The position numbers and the translations under genes are program-made. From Croceibacterium_A sp044506565 (GTDB lineage: Bacteria > Pseudomonadota > Alphaproteobacteria > Sphingomonadales > Sphingomonadaceae): a DNA stretch of 22,195 bases. Below are positions 14,343-21,587 of the stretch, piece after piece. Within the stretch, counting starts at the first letter, position 1; each line of letters opens with the position of its first letter. The notes under the pieces were generated by a model. It saw only the letters and a program-made list of their open reading frames with translations, was not told the DNA's origin and ran no database searches. The stretch is taken from contig JBIQKN010000047.1 of the NCBI GenBank assembly GCA_044506565.1, forward strand, positions 1-22,195, given 5' to 3'.

Positions 14343-15389
14343 TCACGCGGTCATCAACACGCCGCGGTAGATCGGATCTTCCATCGCCCGGCCGGTTCCC
14401 AGCGCCACGCACGACAACGGGTCTTCGGCAATGCTGACGGGCAGCCCGGTCTCTTCCTTGAGATGATCGTCGAGCCCGCGGATCAGCGCGCCGCCTCCGG
14501 TCAGGACGATTCCCTGGTCGACGATGTCGGCCGCCAGTTCGGGGGCTGTGTTCTCGAGCGCGATGCGCACCCCTTCGACGATCGCCCCGATCGGCTCGCT
14601 GAGCGCCTCGGCGATGTTCGCCTGGTTGATCGTGATCTCCTTGGGAACGCCGTTGACGAGATCGCGGCCCTTGATCGTGATCTGCTCGCCGACGCCGTCC
14701 TCGGGGACGATCGCGATGCCGTAGTCCTTCTTGATCCGCTCGGCGGTCGCGTCGCCGATCAGCAGGTTGTGATGGCGGCGGACGTAGGAGACGATCGCCT
14801 CGTCCATCTTGTCGCCGCCCGTGCGCACCGAGGTGGTGTAGGCGAGGCCGCGCAGGCTCAACACCGCGACCTCGGTGGTGCCGCCGCCGATGTCGACCAC
14901 CATCGAGCCGACGGGCTCGGTCACTGGCATGTCGGCGCCGATCGCCGCGGCCATCGGTTCGAGGATCAGGAAGACTTCGCGCGCGCCTGCATTGCTCGCC
15001 GCGTCGCGGATCGCGCGGCGCTCGACCGAGGTGGACCCCGAGGGCACGCAGATCACGATCTCGGGGGGGCTGAACATGCTCGTGCGCCTCCCTGTGACCT
15101 TGCGGATGAAGTGCTTGATCATCTCCTCGGCGATCTCGATGTCGGCGATCACGCCGTCGCGCAGCGGCCGAATCGCCTCGATGCTGTCGGGGGTCTTGCC
15201 CATCATCAGCTTCGCATCGTCGCCGACGGCCTTGACGCGCTTGACGCCGTTGATCGTCTCGATGGCAACCACCGACGGCTCGTTGAGTACGATCCCGCGG
15301 TCCTGGACGTAGACCAGCGTGTTCGCGGTGCCGAGGTCGATCGCCATGTTCTGCGACCCGAACTTGAACCACTTGAAGAAGGAACTCAT
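14343..15389 (-). CDS. mreB: Rod shape-determining actin homologue MreB
   Basis: Bacterial actin; its membrane-bound filaments position the lateral wall synthesis machine. The 348 residues are of normal length and near textbook in sequence: MAIDLGTANTLVYV (phosphate-1, Asp18), the conserved RPLRDGVIADIEIAEEMI, SMVVDIGGGTTEVAV (phosphate-2), and VLTGGGALIRGLDDHL (adenosine region). A short N-terminal FFKWFKF stretch could act as a membrane-binding amphipathic helix. First gene of the mreB-mreC-mreD-mrdA-rodA operon, so its promoter should lie in the 184-base divergent spacer shared with mutL (15390-15573). I see an AT-rich patch at 15495-15503 there, but no convincing -35/-10 pair. Confidence 0.98.
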   Translation of the reverse strand: MSSFFKWFKFGSQNMAIDLGTANTLVYVQDRGIVLNEPSVVAIETINGVKRVKAVGDDAKLMMGKTPDSIEAIRPLRDGVIADIEIAEEMIKHFIRKVTGRRTSMFSPPEIVICVPSGSTSVERRAIRDAASNAGAREVFLILEPMAAAIGADMPVTEPVGSMVVDIGGGTTEVAVLSLRGLAYTTSVRTGGDKMDEAIVSYVRRHHNLLIGDATAERIKKDYGIAIVPEDGVGEQITIKGRDLVNGVPKEITINQANIAEALSEPIGAIVEGVRIALENTAPELAADIVDQGIVLTGGGALIRGLDDHLKEETGLPVSIAEDPLSCVALGTGRAMEDPIYRGVLMTA

Positions 15390-15573
15390 CGATTATTCCG
15401 TATCTTAACGCGCCATGTTGACGGGTCTGCAGACGGGCGGCGAAACGGCTGCAGGCGAAGTGGCAGTGCCTTAACGCGAGGTAGCGGGAAAGGCTAAAAA
15501 TTTGTGTCGATAGAGGCCCGGTTTTGCACCGTCCGGGTCGAATTAGCCGCCAGGGGAGGTTAGGCTCGTTTTC

Positions 15574-17364
15574 ATGCCGACAATCCGCCGCCTGCCGGAG
15601 ACGCTGGTCAACCGCATCGCCGCCGGCGAGGTCGTCGAGCGCCCGGCTTCCGCGCTCAAGGAATTGGTCGAGAATTCGATCGACGCCGGGGCCACACGAA
15701 TCGCGGTGAGCCTCTCGGAAGGCGGACTCGGCCGCATCGAGGTGACCGACGACGGATGCGGGATGAGCCCGGCCGACATGACGCTCGCGTTGGAGCGGCA
15801 CGCGACTTCGAAGCTGCCCGATGACGCGATCGAGCAGGTCTCGACGCTGGGCTTTCGCGGCGAGGCCTTGCCGTCGATCGCCAGCGTGGCGCGCGTCACG
15901 CTGGAGAGCCGCCAGCACGGTGCGGCACAAGGCTGGTCGCGGGTCGTGGACCATGGTGCCCTCGTCAGCGAGGGGCCGGCGGCCCTGCCTCCCGGCACAC
16001 GCATCCGGGTCGAGCACCTGTTCGGCAAGGTGCCCGCACGTCGCAAGTTCCTGCGCTCGCCGCGCAGCGAGTACGCGGCTTGCCTCGACGTGGTCCGTCG
16101 ACTCGCGATGGCCCGGCCCGACATAGCGTTCACGCTCGAACACGATGGTCGTCGGATTCTCGGCCTGCAGGGCGGGGAAGGGCTCGAGGCGCGCGTGGCG
16201 CAAATCATCGACCGGGCCCTGGCCGACAATGGCGTGGCGGTTGACCTCGACCGAGGAGCGATGCGGCTCACCGGCCTCGCCGGACTGCCGACCTTCAATC
16301 GCGGGGTGGCCGACCACCAGTACCTGTTCGTCAACGGTCGCCCGGTAAAGGACCGCCTGCTCATCGGCGCCGTGCGCGGGGCCTACGCGGGGATGCTCGC
16401 GCGAGACCGGCATGCGGTCCTCGCGCTGTTCCTCGAGCTTCCGCCCGAGGATCTTGACGTCAACGTCCACCCGGCGAAGACCGAGGTTCGCTTTCGCGAC
16501 GCCGCGGCCGTGCGAGGGTTCATCGTCTCCGGACTTCGCGATGCCCTGGCGAGCGGCGACAAGCGCAGCGCTCAGTCGCCGGACGCAGGCGCCATGGCCC
16601 GCTGGCAAGTCGAACCGCCCCGAACCGAGCCCGCGCTGCGGTCGATCTTCGAAGGCCGCGACTGGTCGGCGCCGTCGCGAACGGTTCGCGAACCAGCCCG
16701 GGCGTGGACCGGCGCCGAGGTCCTCGACCCGCCGCAGGGAAGGGCCGAGGAAGCGCCGCCGATCGCGCCGGAGGAGCTCGACTACCCGCTCGGGATCGCT
16801 CGCGGACAGATCGCCGAAACCTACATCGTCGCCGAGGCGGCCGACGGGCTGGTGATCGTCGACCAGCACGCGGCGCACGAGCGGCTCGTGCTCGAACGGC
16901 TGCGTACGGCGGGCGCCACCGACAAGGTCGCGGCGAGTCAGGCGCTGCTGATTCCTGCCGTGGTAGAGCTTGACGAGCCCGACTGCGATCGCCTCGAGGA
17001 GCGGGCGGAGCAGTTCGCCGAGTTTGGCCTCGCGCTCGAGCGCTTCGGCCCGCGCGCGATGCTCGTGCGCGCGCTGCCGGGCGCCTTGAAGGATGCCGAC
17101 CCCGAGGCGCTGCTGCGCGACCTTTCCGACGATCTGACCCAGCACGGCGAAGGGCTGTTGTTGGGCGAGAAGATCGAGCACGTGCTGGCGACCATGGCCT
17201 GTCACGGATCGGTGCGTGCCGGTCGCGCGTTATCGGTTGCCGAGATGAATGCGCTGCTTCGCGAGATGGAGCGGACGCCGCGCTCGGGCCAGTGCAACCA
17301 CGGCCGGCCGACATGGATCAAGCTGTCGATGGCCGACGTCGAGAAGCTGTTCGGGAGACATTGA
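15574..17364 (+). CDS. mutL: DNA mismatch repair protein MutL (endonuclease type)
   Basis: GHKL ATPase that couples MutS mismatch recognition to strand removal. The N-terminal half shows RIAAGEVVERPASALKEL with catalytic Glu30, Asn34, DDGCGM and GFRGEAL. A low-complexity linker (~335-405) leads to the dimerisation domain, which has the full nicking-endonuclease set: DQHAAHERLVLE at 430-441 (pattern DQHAx2Ex4E), ACHG, CNHGRP at 574-579 and terminal FGR at 593-595. This fits bacteria without MutH, which use MutL itself to nick. 596 residues, normal length. The ATG gives the conserved start MPTIRRLPETLVNRIAAGE; GGGGAGG lies rather far upstream (about 15 bases). A 7-bp hairpin (15515-15521/15533-15539) sits in its leader. 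The next gene overlaps its stop by one base. Confidence 0.97.
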   Translation: MPTIRRLPETLVNRIAAGEVVERPASALKELVENSIDAGATRIAVSLSEGGLGRIEVTDDGCGMSPADMTLALERHATSKLPDDAIEQVSTLGFRGEALPSIASVARVTLESRQHGAAQGWSRVVDHGALVSEGPAALPPGTRIRVEHLFGKVPARRKFLRSPRSEYAACLDVVRRLAMARPDIAFTLEHDGRRILGLQGGEGLEARVAQIIDRALADNGVAVDLDRGAMRLTGLAGLPTFNRGVADHQYLFVNGRPVKDRLLIGAVRGAYAGMLARDRHAVLALFLELPPEDLDVNVHPAKTEVRFRDAAAVRGFIVSGLRDALASGDKRSAQSPDAGAMARWQVEPPRTEPALRSIFEGRDWSAPSRTVREPARAWTGAEVLDPPQGRAEEAPPIAPEELDYPLGIARGQIAETYIVAEAADGLVIVDQHAAHERLVLERLRTAGATDKVAASQALLIPAVVELDEPDCDRLEERAEQFAEFGLALERFGPRAMLVRALPGALKDADPEALLRDLSDDLTQHGEGLLLGEKIEHVLATMACHGSVRAGRALSVAEMNALLREMERTPRSGQCNHGRPTWIKLSMADVEKLFGRH

Positions 17365-17641
17365 TGCGGCGTCTGGTCCTGATCGTCGGCACGGCCTTGG
17401 CGCTGACGGGTTGCGGAAGGGAACTGACGCCCGAGGAGCAGGCCTTGGCCGACGAGCGCGACATCGCGTTGGTCCAGAAGGCTAACAACGCAATCCCGCC
17501 GATGGTCCCGGTCACACCCGAGCCCCTGCTGCTGCCCGATATCGAACGCTTCGACATGCTCGGAGAGGCCTGCAGCTACGCGCCGGGGACGAGCCTGGGA
17601 GCGCGGGTAATCGCGCGACAGGCCGACGCGTTCATGAAGAT
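17364..17641 (+). CDS. Putative lipoprotein, C-terminus lost in assembly gap
   Basis: Only the first 92 complete codons are visible before the run of Ns. Residues 1-17 are a lipoprotein signal peptide: MRRLVLIVGTALALTGC, with lipobox LTGC and Cys17 as the lipidated residue; the next residues are Gly-Arg, so outer-membrane sorting is likely. After that comes a charged segment (TPEEQALADERDIALVQK) and a proline-rich part. No family is recognised. The ATG overlaps the mutL stop as TGATG, so it is cotranscribed and probably co-translated with mutL, though no functional link to mismatch repair is implied. Confidence 0.78.
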
Positions 17642-17741
17642 NNNNNNNNNNNNNNNNNNNNNNNNNNNNNNNNNNNNNNNNNNNNNNNNNNNNNNNNNNN
17701 NNNNNNNNNNNNNNNNNNNNNNNNNNNNNNNNNNNNNNNNN
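17642..17741. other. Assembly gap (100 Ns)
   Basis: Exactly 100 Ns, the conventional placeholder for a gap of unknown length. It removes the 3' ends of two convergent genes, the lipoprotein (plus) and the NYN-LOTUS gene (minus); frames that appear to run through it are artefacts. Confidence 0.99.
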
Positions 17742-18440
17742 CCAGAGCTGGTTGTCACGGCGCTCGAGCTTGAAGTTATCGCCGGCGGCCCGCATCAGGT
17801 CCGAGAGGCGCTTGAAGCCGTAGTTGCGCACGTCGAAGCTCGAACGGTTGCCGGCGATCTGGCCGACTTCCTGCAACTTGGCGAATCCCTCTTCGTCGCG
17901 ACTGGCCGCCTTCCAGGCCGCGCCGAGGAGGTCGATCAGCTCCGCGTCGATCTTGCTGCCGGTTGCTGCTGCGGGCTGGTCCTCTTCCTGCTGCTGGGTC
18001 AAGATAAGCTGGTCGACGTCGATGTAGCGGGTGCAGGCTGTCTTGAAGGGCTCGGGCGCCTTGGCGCTGCCGAAGCCGTAGACGATTAGGCCGTCCTGCC
18101 TGAGGCGCGAGACGAGCGGTGTGAAATCGCTGTCCGAGCTCATGATGCCGAACCCGTCGACCTTGCCGGCATAGAGCAGATCGATCGCGTCGATGGTCAT
18201 CGCCATGTCGGTCGCGTTCTTGCCCTTGGTCAGGTCGAACTGCTGAATCGGCTGCAGACCGTAGCGGTGGGTGATCTGGCTCCATTTGGACAGCGCTGGC
18301 TTGGCCCAGTTGCCGTAGGCGCGGCGGATGTTCACCTGGCCGAGTTCGGCGAGCACAGTCAGCACGGGGTCGATACCCGAGTGGCTGGCGTTGTCTGCGT
18401 CGATCAGCAGGGCGATGTTCTTGAGCGGGGCTTCGGCCAT
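17742..18440 (-). CDS. NYN-domain protein with LOTUS/OST-HTH domain, C-terminus lost in gap
   Basis: Putative RNA-acting protein. Residues ~7-150 form a NYN (PIN-like) nuclease domain: ALLIDADNAS with the first acidic pair, GKNATDMAMTIDAIDLL, and MSSDSDFTPLVSRLRQDG. The conserved aspartates of the metal site are present. After a Gln/Glu linker, a second domain starting DAELIDLLGAAWK and continuing FAKLQEVGQI...FDVRNYGFKRLSDLM and LERRDNQLW matches the bacterial LOTUS/OST-HTH pattern. The visible part is 233 residues; the family is often about 240-260 long, so little may be missing. The ATG at 18440 begins the conserved part; no good Shine-Dalgarno is seen. It lies 37 bases after the carbonic anhydrase stop, same strand. 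Confidence 0.87.
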
Positions 18441-18463
18441 GGCGCGATAGATGAACCGGCGCG

Positions 18464-18487
18464 GCCCGCCCGACAAGTCAGGCGGGC
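18464..18487. repeat. Hairpin spanning the carbonic anhydrase stop codon
   Basis: GCCCGCC (18464-18470) pairs with GGCGGGC (18481-18487) around a 10-base loop that contains the carbonic anhydrase TGA. No U-tract follows, so it is not a classic terminator; it could tune read-through into the NYN-LOTUS gene. Confidence 0.4.
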
Positions 18488-19125
18488 AAGAACTTCCCGC
18501 TCTTTTCGTCGAGCAGGTGAAGCACGCCGTCCGAGATGGCGAAGAAGGCGCCGCGCAGCGTCAGCGAACCGCGCCGTTCCTTTTCGCGGACGCACGGAAA
18601 GGTGCGCAAGTTCGCGAGGCTCACCTTGACCGCGGCCTGCTCCATCGCTCGTTCGGCGTCGCGTCCCTCCGTCCCGTGCTCGTGGGCGATGGGCTCGCGG
18701 ACCGGGTCGAGCATCTCGATCCAGTCAGCGATGAAGCCGCCTTCGCCGGGCTCGGTACCGCGCAGTTCCTGGGTCAGCGCCGCCTTGCAGCCGCCGCACA
18801 TGCCGTGTCCCATGACGAGGATTTCGCGCACCCGGAGCACCTGGACCGCGAATTCGAGCGCCGCAGAAACACCGTGGAGGCCGGGCGCGGTCTCGAACGG
18901 AGGGACCAGCGCGGCGACGTTGCGCACGACGAACACTTCGCCGGGACTAACGTCGAAGATCTGAGCAGGGTCGACCCGGCTGTCGGAGCAGGCGATGACC
19001 ATGATCCGCGGCTGCTGCCCCTCTCGCAGCGTCGCCCAGCGCTCCCGCTCGGGTTTCCAGCCGTGCTCGCGAAAGCGGCGGTAGCCCTGGAGGAGCTCGG
19101 CGAGTTCTAGGGACGGCACGATCAT
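18478..19125 (-). CDS. Beta-class carbonic anhydrase
   Basis: Zinc enzyme interconverting CO2 and bicarbonate in the cytoplasm, supplying carboxylases and buffering pH. The 215 residues (from the ATG at 19125) contain the zinc ligands and active site in canonical order: CSDSR at 46-50 (Cys46, Asp48, Arg50), then GHGMCGGC with His107 and Cys110. Length is normal. Several in-frame starts exist: ATGs at 19149 and 19137 and a TTG at 19161. I favour 19125 because conserved sequence (LAELLQGYRRFREHGW) begins just after it, and because a 13-bp palindrome (19149-19161) upstream would otherwise lie inside the gene. Divergent from lipA. Confidence 0.92.
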   Translation of the reverse strand: MIVPSLELAELLQGYRRFREHGWKPERERWATLREGQQPRIMVIACSDSRVDPAQIFDVSPGEVFVVRNVAALVPPFETAPGLHGVSAALEFAVQVLRVREILVMGHGMCGGCKAALTQELRGTEPGEGGFIADWIEMLDPVREPIAHEHGTEGRDAERAMEQAAVKVSLANLRTFPCVREKERRGSLTLRGAFFAISDGVLHLLDEKSGKFLPA

Positions 19126-19148
19126 CGCACTCGCCATGGCGCGCGCCA

Positions 19149-19161
19149 TTGCCACTGGCAA
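19149..19161. promoter_or_regulatory. 13-bp palindrome between carbonic anhydrase and lipA
   Basis: TTGCCA-C-TGGCAA is a perfect hyphenated palindrome 24 bases before the lipA ATG and 24 bases before the favoured carbonic anhydrase start. It could be an operator for one or both divergent genes. Short and unsupported by other copies, so chance cannot be excluded. Confidence 0.35.
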
Positions 19162-19184
19162 GGCGCTTCCCTAAGTGGCCCCTG

Positions 19185-20123
19185 ATGAACGACCTCTCGC
19201 CGACGAGCCTGGGCGGTCCACGCCCCGAGCGCCAGCGCAAGCCGGACTGGATCCGGGTCAAGGCGCCGGTCAGCAAGGCCTATCACGAGACGCGCACGCT
19301 GATGCGCGAGCTCAGCCTCAATACCGTGTGCGAGGAAGCGGCCTGTCCGAACATCGGCGAGTGCTGGAGCAAGAAGCACGCGACGGTGATGATCCTCGGC
19401 GACGTGTGTACGCGCGCCTGCGCGTTCTGCAACGTCAAGACGGGGATGCCGCGCAAGGTCGATCCGCTCGAGCCCGAGCACGTTGCCGCCGCCGCAGCCA
19501 AGCTGGGCCTCGAGCATATCGTCGTCACCTCGGTCGACCGCGACGACCTGCCCGACGGCGGGGCGGGGCAGTTCGTTCGCGTGATCGAGGCGCTGCGGCG
19601 GGAGACGCCCGCGACCACGATCGAAATCCTGACTCCTGATTTCCGTGGCAAGATGCGAGAGGCGGTAGAGGCGATCTGCGCGGCGGGACCCGACGTCTAC
19701 AACCACAACCTCGAGACCGTGCCGCGGCTCTACCCGACCATTCGTCCGGGCGCGCGCTATTACGCGTCGCTGCGCCTGCTCGAGGAGGTGAAGCGGCACG
19801 ACTCCCTGATCTTCACCAAATCCGGGATCATGCTCGGGCTCGGCGAGGAGCGGCTCGAGGTCCATCAGGTGATGGACGACATGCGCAGCGCCGACGTCGA
19901 TTTCCTGACGATGGGCCAGTACCTGCAGCCGACGCCGAAGCACGCGAAGGTCGTCGATTTCGTGACGCCACAGGTGTTCCAGGCGTTCGGCGCGGTCGCC
20001 CGTGCGAAAGGGTTCCTCCAGGTAGCGTCGAGCCCGCTGACGCGGTCGAGCTATCACGCCGGTGCCGACTTCGCCGAGATGAAGGCCGCCCGCGAGGCCA
20101 GGTTGTCCAGGCAGCAGGCCTGA
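19185..20123 (+). CDS. lipA: Lipoyl synthase
   Basis: Radical SAM enzyme that inserts two sulfur atoms into octanoyl groups on the lipoyl domains of 2-oxoacid dehydrogenases and the glycine cleavage H protein. The 312 residues hold the auxiliary cluster ligands Cys49, Cys54 and Cys60 (CEEAACPNIGEC), the radical SAM motif CTRACAFC (Cys75, Cys79, Cys82) and the C-terminal RSSYHA (287-292), which supplies the serine ligand of the sacrificial auxiliary cluster. Also typical are YNHNLETVPRLYPTIRPGA and LTMGQYLQPT. The ATG at 19185 is the normal start (MNDLSP...); an upstream in-frame extension to 19149 would run through the palindrome. The ratA-like gene begins inside its stop (TGATG). Confidence 0.97.
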   Translation: MNDLSPTSLGGPRPERQRKPDWIRVKAPVSKAYHETRTLMRELSLNTVCEEAACPNIGECWSKKHATVMILGDVCTRACAFCNVKTGMPRKVDPLEPEHVAAAAAKLGLEHIVVTSVDRDDLPDGGAGQFVRVIEALRRETPATTIEILTPDFRGKMREAVEAICAAGPDVYNHNLETVPRLYPTIRPGARYYASLRLLEEVKRHDSLIFTKSGIMLGLGEERLEVHQVMDDMRSADVDFLTMGQYLQPTPKHAKVVDFVTPQVFQAFGAVARAKGFLQVASSPLTRSSYHAGADFAEMKAAREARLSRQQA

Positions 20124-20584
20124 TGCCCGGCATCCGCGAGACGAAGACGCTGCCCTACAGCGCCGAGCAGATGTTCGACCTCGTTGCGGACGTCGCGCGG
20201 TACCCCGAGTTCCTGCCGTGGGTGGTAGCGACCCGCGTGCGCTCGGACGACGGCCACGAGATGGTCGCCGACATGCTCGTCGGGTTCAAGGCGCTGCGCG
20301 AGAAGTTCACCTCGAAGGTGATCAAGGACCGGCCCAGGCGGATCGAAGTGATCTACGTCGACGGCCCGATGCGCGACCTCGACAACGTCTGGCACTTCCG
20401 GCAGCTGCCCGACGGCGGCTGCGAACTCGATTTCCGTGTCGAGTTCACCTTCAAGAACAAGATGTTCGAAATGCTCGCCGGCAGCTACTTCGACCGCGCC
20501 TTCCACAAGATGGTCGCGGCTTTCGAGGCCCGCGCGGACGAACTCTACGGCAACAGCAGCTCGAGCGCGCAGAGCGTCGCCTGA
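20123..20584 (+). CDS. RatA/COQ10-like START-domain protein
   Basis: A 153-residue polyketide cyclase/START-fold protein of the COQ10/RatA family. Seen: the N-terminal LPYSAEQMFDLVADVARYPEFLPW, typical of the family, then RVEFTFKNKMFEMLAGSYFD and FHKMVAAFEARA. In mitochondria and alphaproteobacteria this family is thought to bind ubiquinone or a precursor and assist respiration; in E. coli the homologue RatA was described as a ribosome-association toxin. The lipA context and alphaproteobacterial background favour the ubiquinone role here (inference). It starts within the lipA stop codon and its last 40 bases overlap the 3' end of the convergent cinA gene. Confidence 0.9.
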   Translation: MPGIRETKTLPYSAEQMFDLVADVARYPEFLPWVVATRVRSDDGHEMVADMLVGFKALREKFTSKVIKDRPRRIEVIYVDGPMRDLDNVWHFRQLPDGGCELDFRVEFTFKNKMFEMLAGSYFDRAFHKMVAAFEARADELYGNSSSSAQSVA

Positions 20585-21042
20585 CGGCGCACGCCGGCGC
20601 GATCCTTCTCGTCGAACACGCGCGATTCCGCGTCGGGTTCGTCGCTGCCGCGCACGGCGCGGGCGAACACTACCGTTCCGACCGGCTTGGTCACGCTGCC
20701 GCCGTCGGGGCCGGCAATGCCGCTGATCGCCACGGCGACGTCGGCCTGGCTGCGCTCGAGCGCGCCCTGCGCCATCGCGTAGACGCAAGCCACCGAGACA
20801 GCCCCGAAGGCATCGATGATGTCCTCGGCCACGCCAAGCATGTTCTGCTTGGCTTCGTTGGAGTAGGTGACGAACCCGCAATCGAGCACGGCCGACGAGC
20901 CGGGGATCTCGGTCAGCGCGGCCGCGACGAGGCCGCCGGTGCAGCTTTCGGCCACCGCCACCCGGCGGCCCTCCGCGGCATTCCGCTCAATCACAATGCG
21001 GGCGAGCGCGATGACGTCGTCGGGAAGCAGGCTCTCGCTCAT
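20545..21042 (-). CDS. CinA C-terminal-type nicotinamide-nucleotide amidohydrolase
   Basis: Stand-alone PncC/CinA-C domain of 165 residues, which deamidates nicotinamide mononucleotide to nicotinate mononucleotide and so recycles NAD breakdown products. Motifs: AESCTGGLVAAALTEIPGSS with the likely nucleophile Ser33, GFVTYSNEAKQNMLGV with Lys65, and ISGIAGPDGGSVTKPVGTV. The N-terminal molybdopterin-binding-like domain of full-length CinA is absent, as is common in proteobacteria. The ATG overlaps the upstream gene stop (ATGA). Its TAG lies inside the convergent ratA-like gene, a 40-base tail-to-tail overlap. Confidence 0.92.
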   Translation of the reverse strand: MSESLLPDDVIALARIVIERNAAEGRRVAVAESCTGGLVAAALTEIPGSSAVLDCGFVTYSNEAKQNMLGVAEDIIDAFGAVSVACVYAMAQGALERSQADVAVAISGIAGPDGGSVTKPVGTVVFARAVRGSDEPDAESRVFDEKDRAGVRRQATLCALELLLP

Positions 21043-21587
21043 GCGCGTCGCGCCGGGCAGACCGGGAGCTTCTCGGAATCCGCGAACCCGACGAGCAGCC
21101 CGATCAGGTTGCCGGCGACCTCCGGGTCGATCGGTGCCATGACCTCGATCACGCGCTCGATGCGGCTGCAGTTGCGCACGGCGATCTTGGGCGAGGTTTC
21201 CTGCACGATCAGCGCATCGACGAGGGGACGCACGGCCTCGTCGGGCAGGGTCGAGACGGTCTCGAGCCCCTGGCCGTTGGCCTGGCCCGCGAACAGTTTC
21301 AGCAGCCCCGACTTTGCCCGCGGCCAGACACCGGGTTGCAATGCAACGTAGCGCGCGCTCAGGGCGTCTCCCCTTTGCGCAAGGTAGCCGGTGGCCGAAA
21401 GCTCGCCGTTGCAGCGCAGGCGTACGGCCTGGAGTAGGCTGGGCACGCTGTAGATGGCGATCGCGCTGACTTCCTGCTCGGTCATGCAGGGGCGCGTCTG
21501 CTGCGCCTGTGCCGCGACGGGCTGAGCTGCCAGAGAGGCCGCGCAAAGCGCTGCGAGTAGCGATCGGGGTGAAGGCATCGAGGTCAT
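21039..21587 (-). CDS. Exported protein of unknown function with four cysteines
   Basis: A 182-residue protein that I do not recognise. Residues 1-26 are a signal peptide (hydrophobic core LLAALCAASLAAQ ending AAQA). The mature part has Cys34, Cys59, Cys140 and Cys177, an even number that suggests two disulfides in the periplasm. It is mostly helical by composition, with a weakly hydrophobic region near 155-170. It starts within the ispDF stop (ATGA) and overlaps cinA by ATGA as well, so all three are translated as one coupled unit. The neighbours act in isoprenoid and NAD metabolism, which gives no clear hint for a periplasmic protein. Confidence 0.75.
   Translation of the reverse strand: MTSMPSPRSLLAALCAASLAAQPVAAQAQQTRPCMTEQEVSAIAIYSVPSLLQAVRLRCNGELSATGYLAQRGDALSARYVALQPGVWPRAKSGLLKLFAGQANGQGLETVSTLPDEAVRPLVDALIVQETSPKIAVRNCSRIERVIEVMAPIDPEVAGNLIGLLVGFADSEKLPVCPARRA

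Noticed and set aside
14278..17205. A 975-codon open frame on the minus strand across mreB and mutL
   Set aside because: It is antisense to mutL and out of frame with mreB; composition is arginine-rich low complexity typical of GC-rich shadow frames, and no domain is recognisable.
17292..18476. Frames that run through the N block in both directions, apparently fusing neighbouring genes
   Set aside because: The Ns are of unknown length, so frame continuity across them is meaningless; the genes on each side are unrelated and convergent.
20123..20584. Toxin-antitoxin system based on the RatA name
   Set aside because: No RatB-like antitoxin partner is adjacent; context with lipA in an alphaproteobacterium fits a COQ10-type ubiquinone-binding role better.
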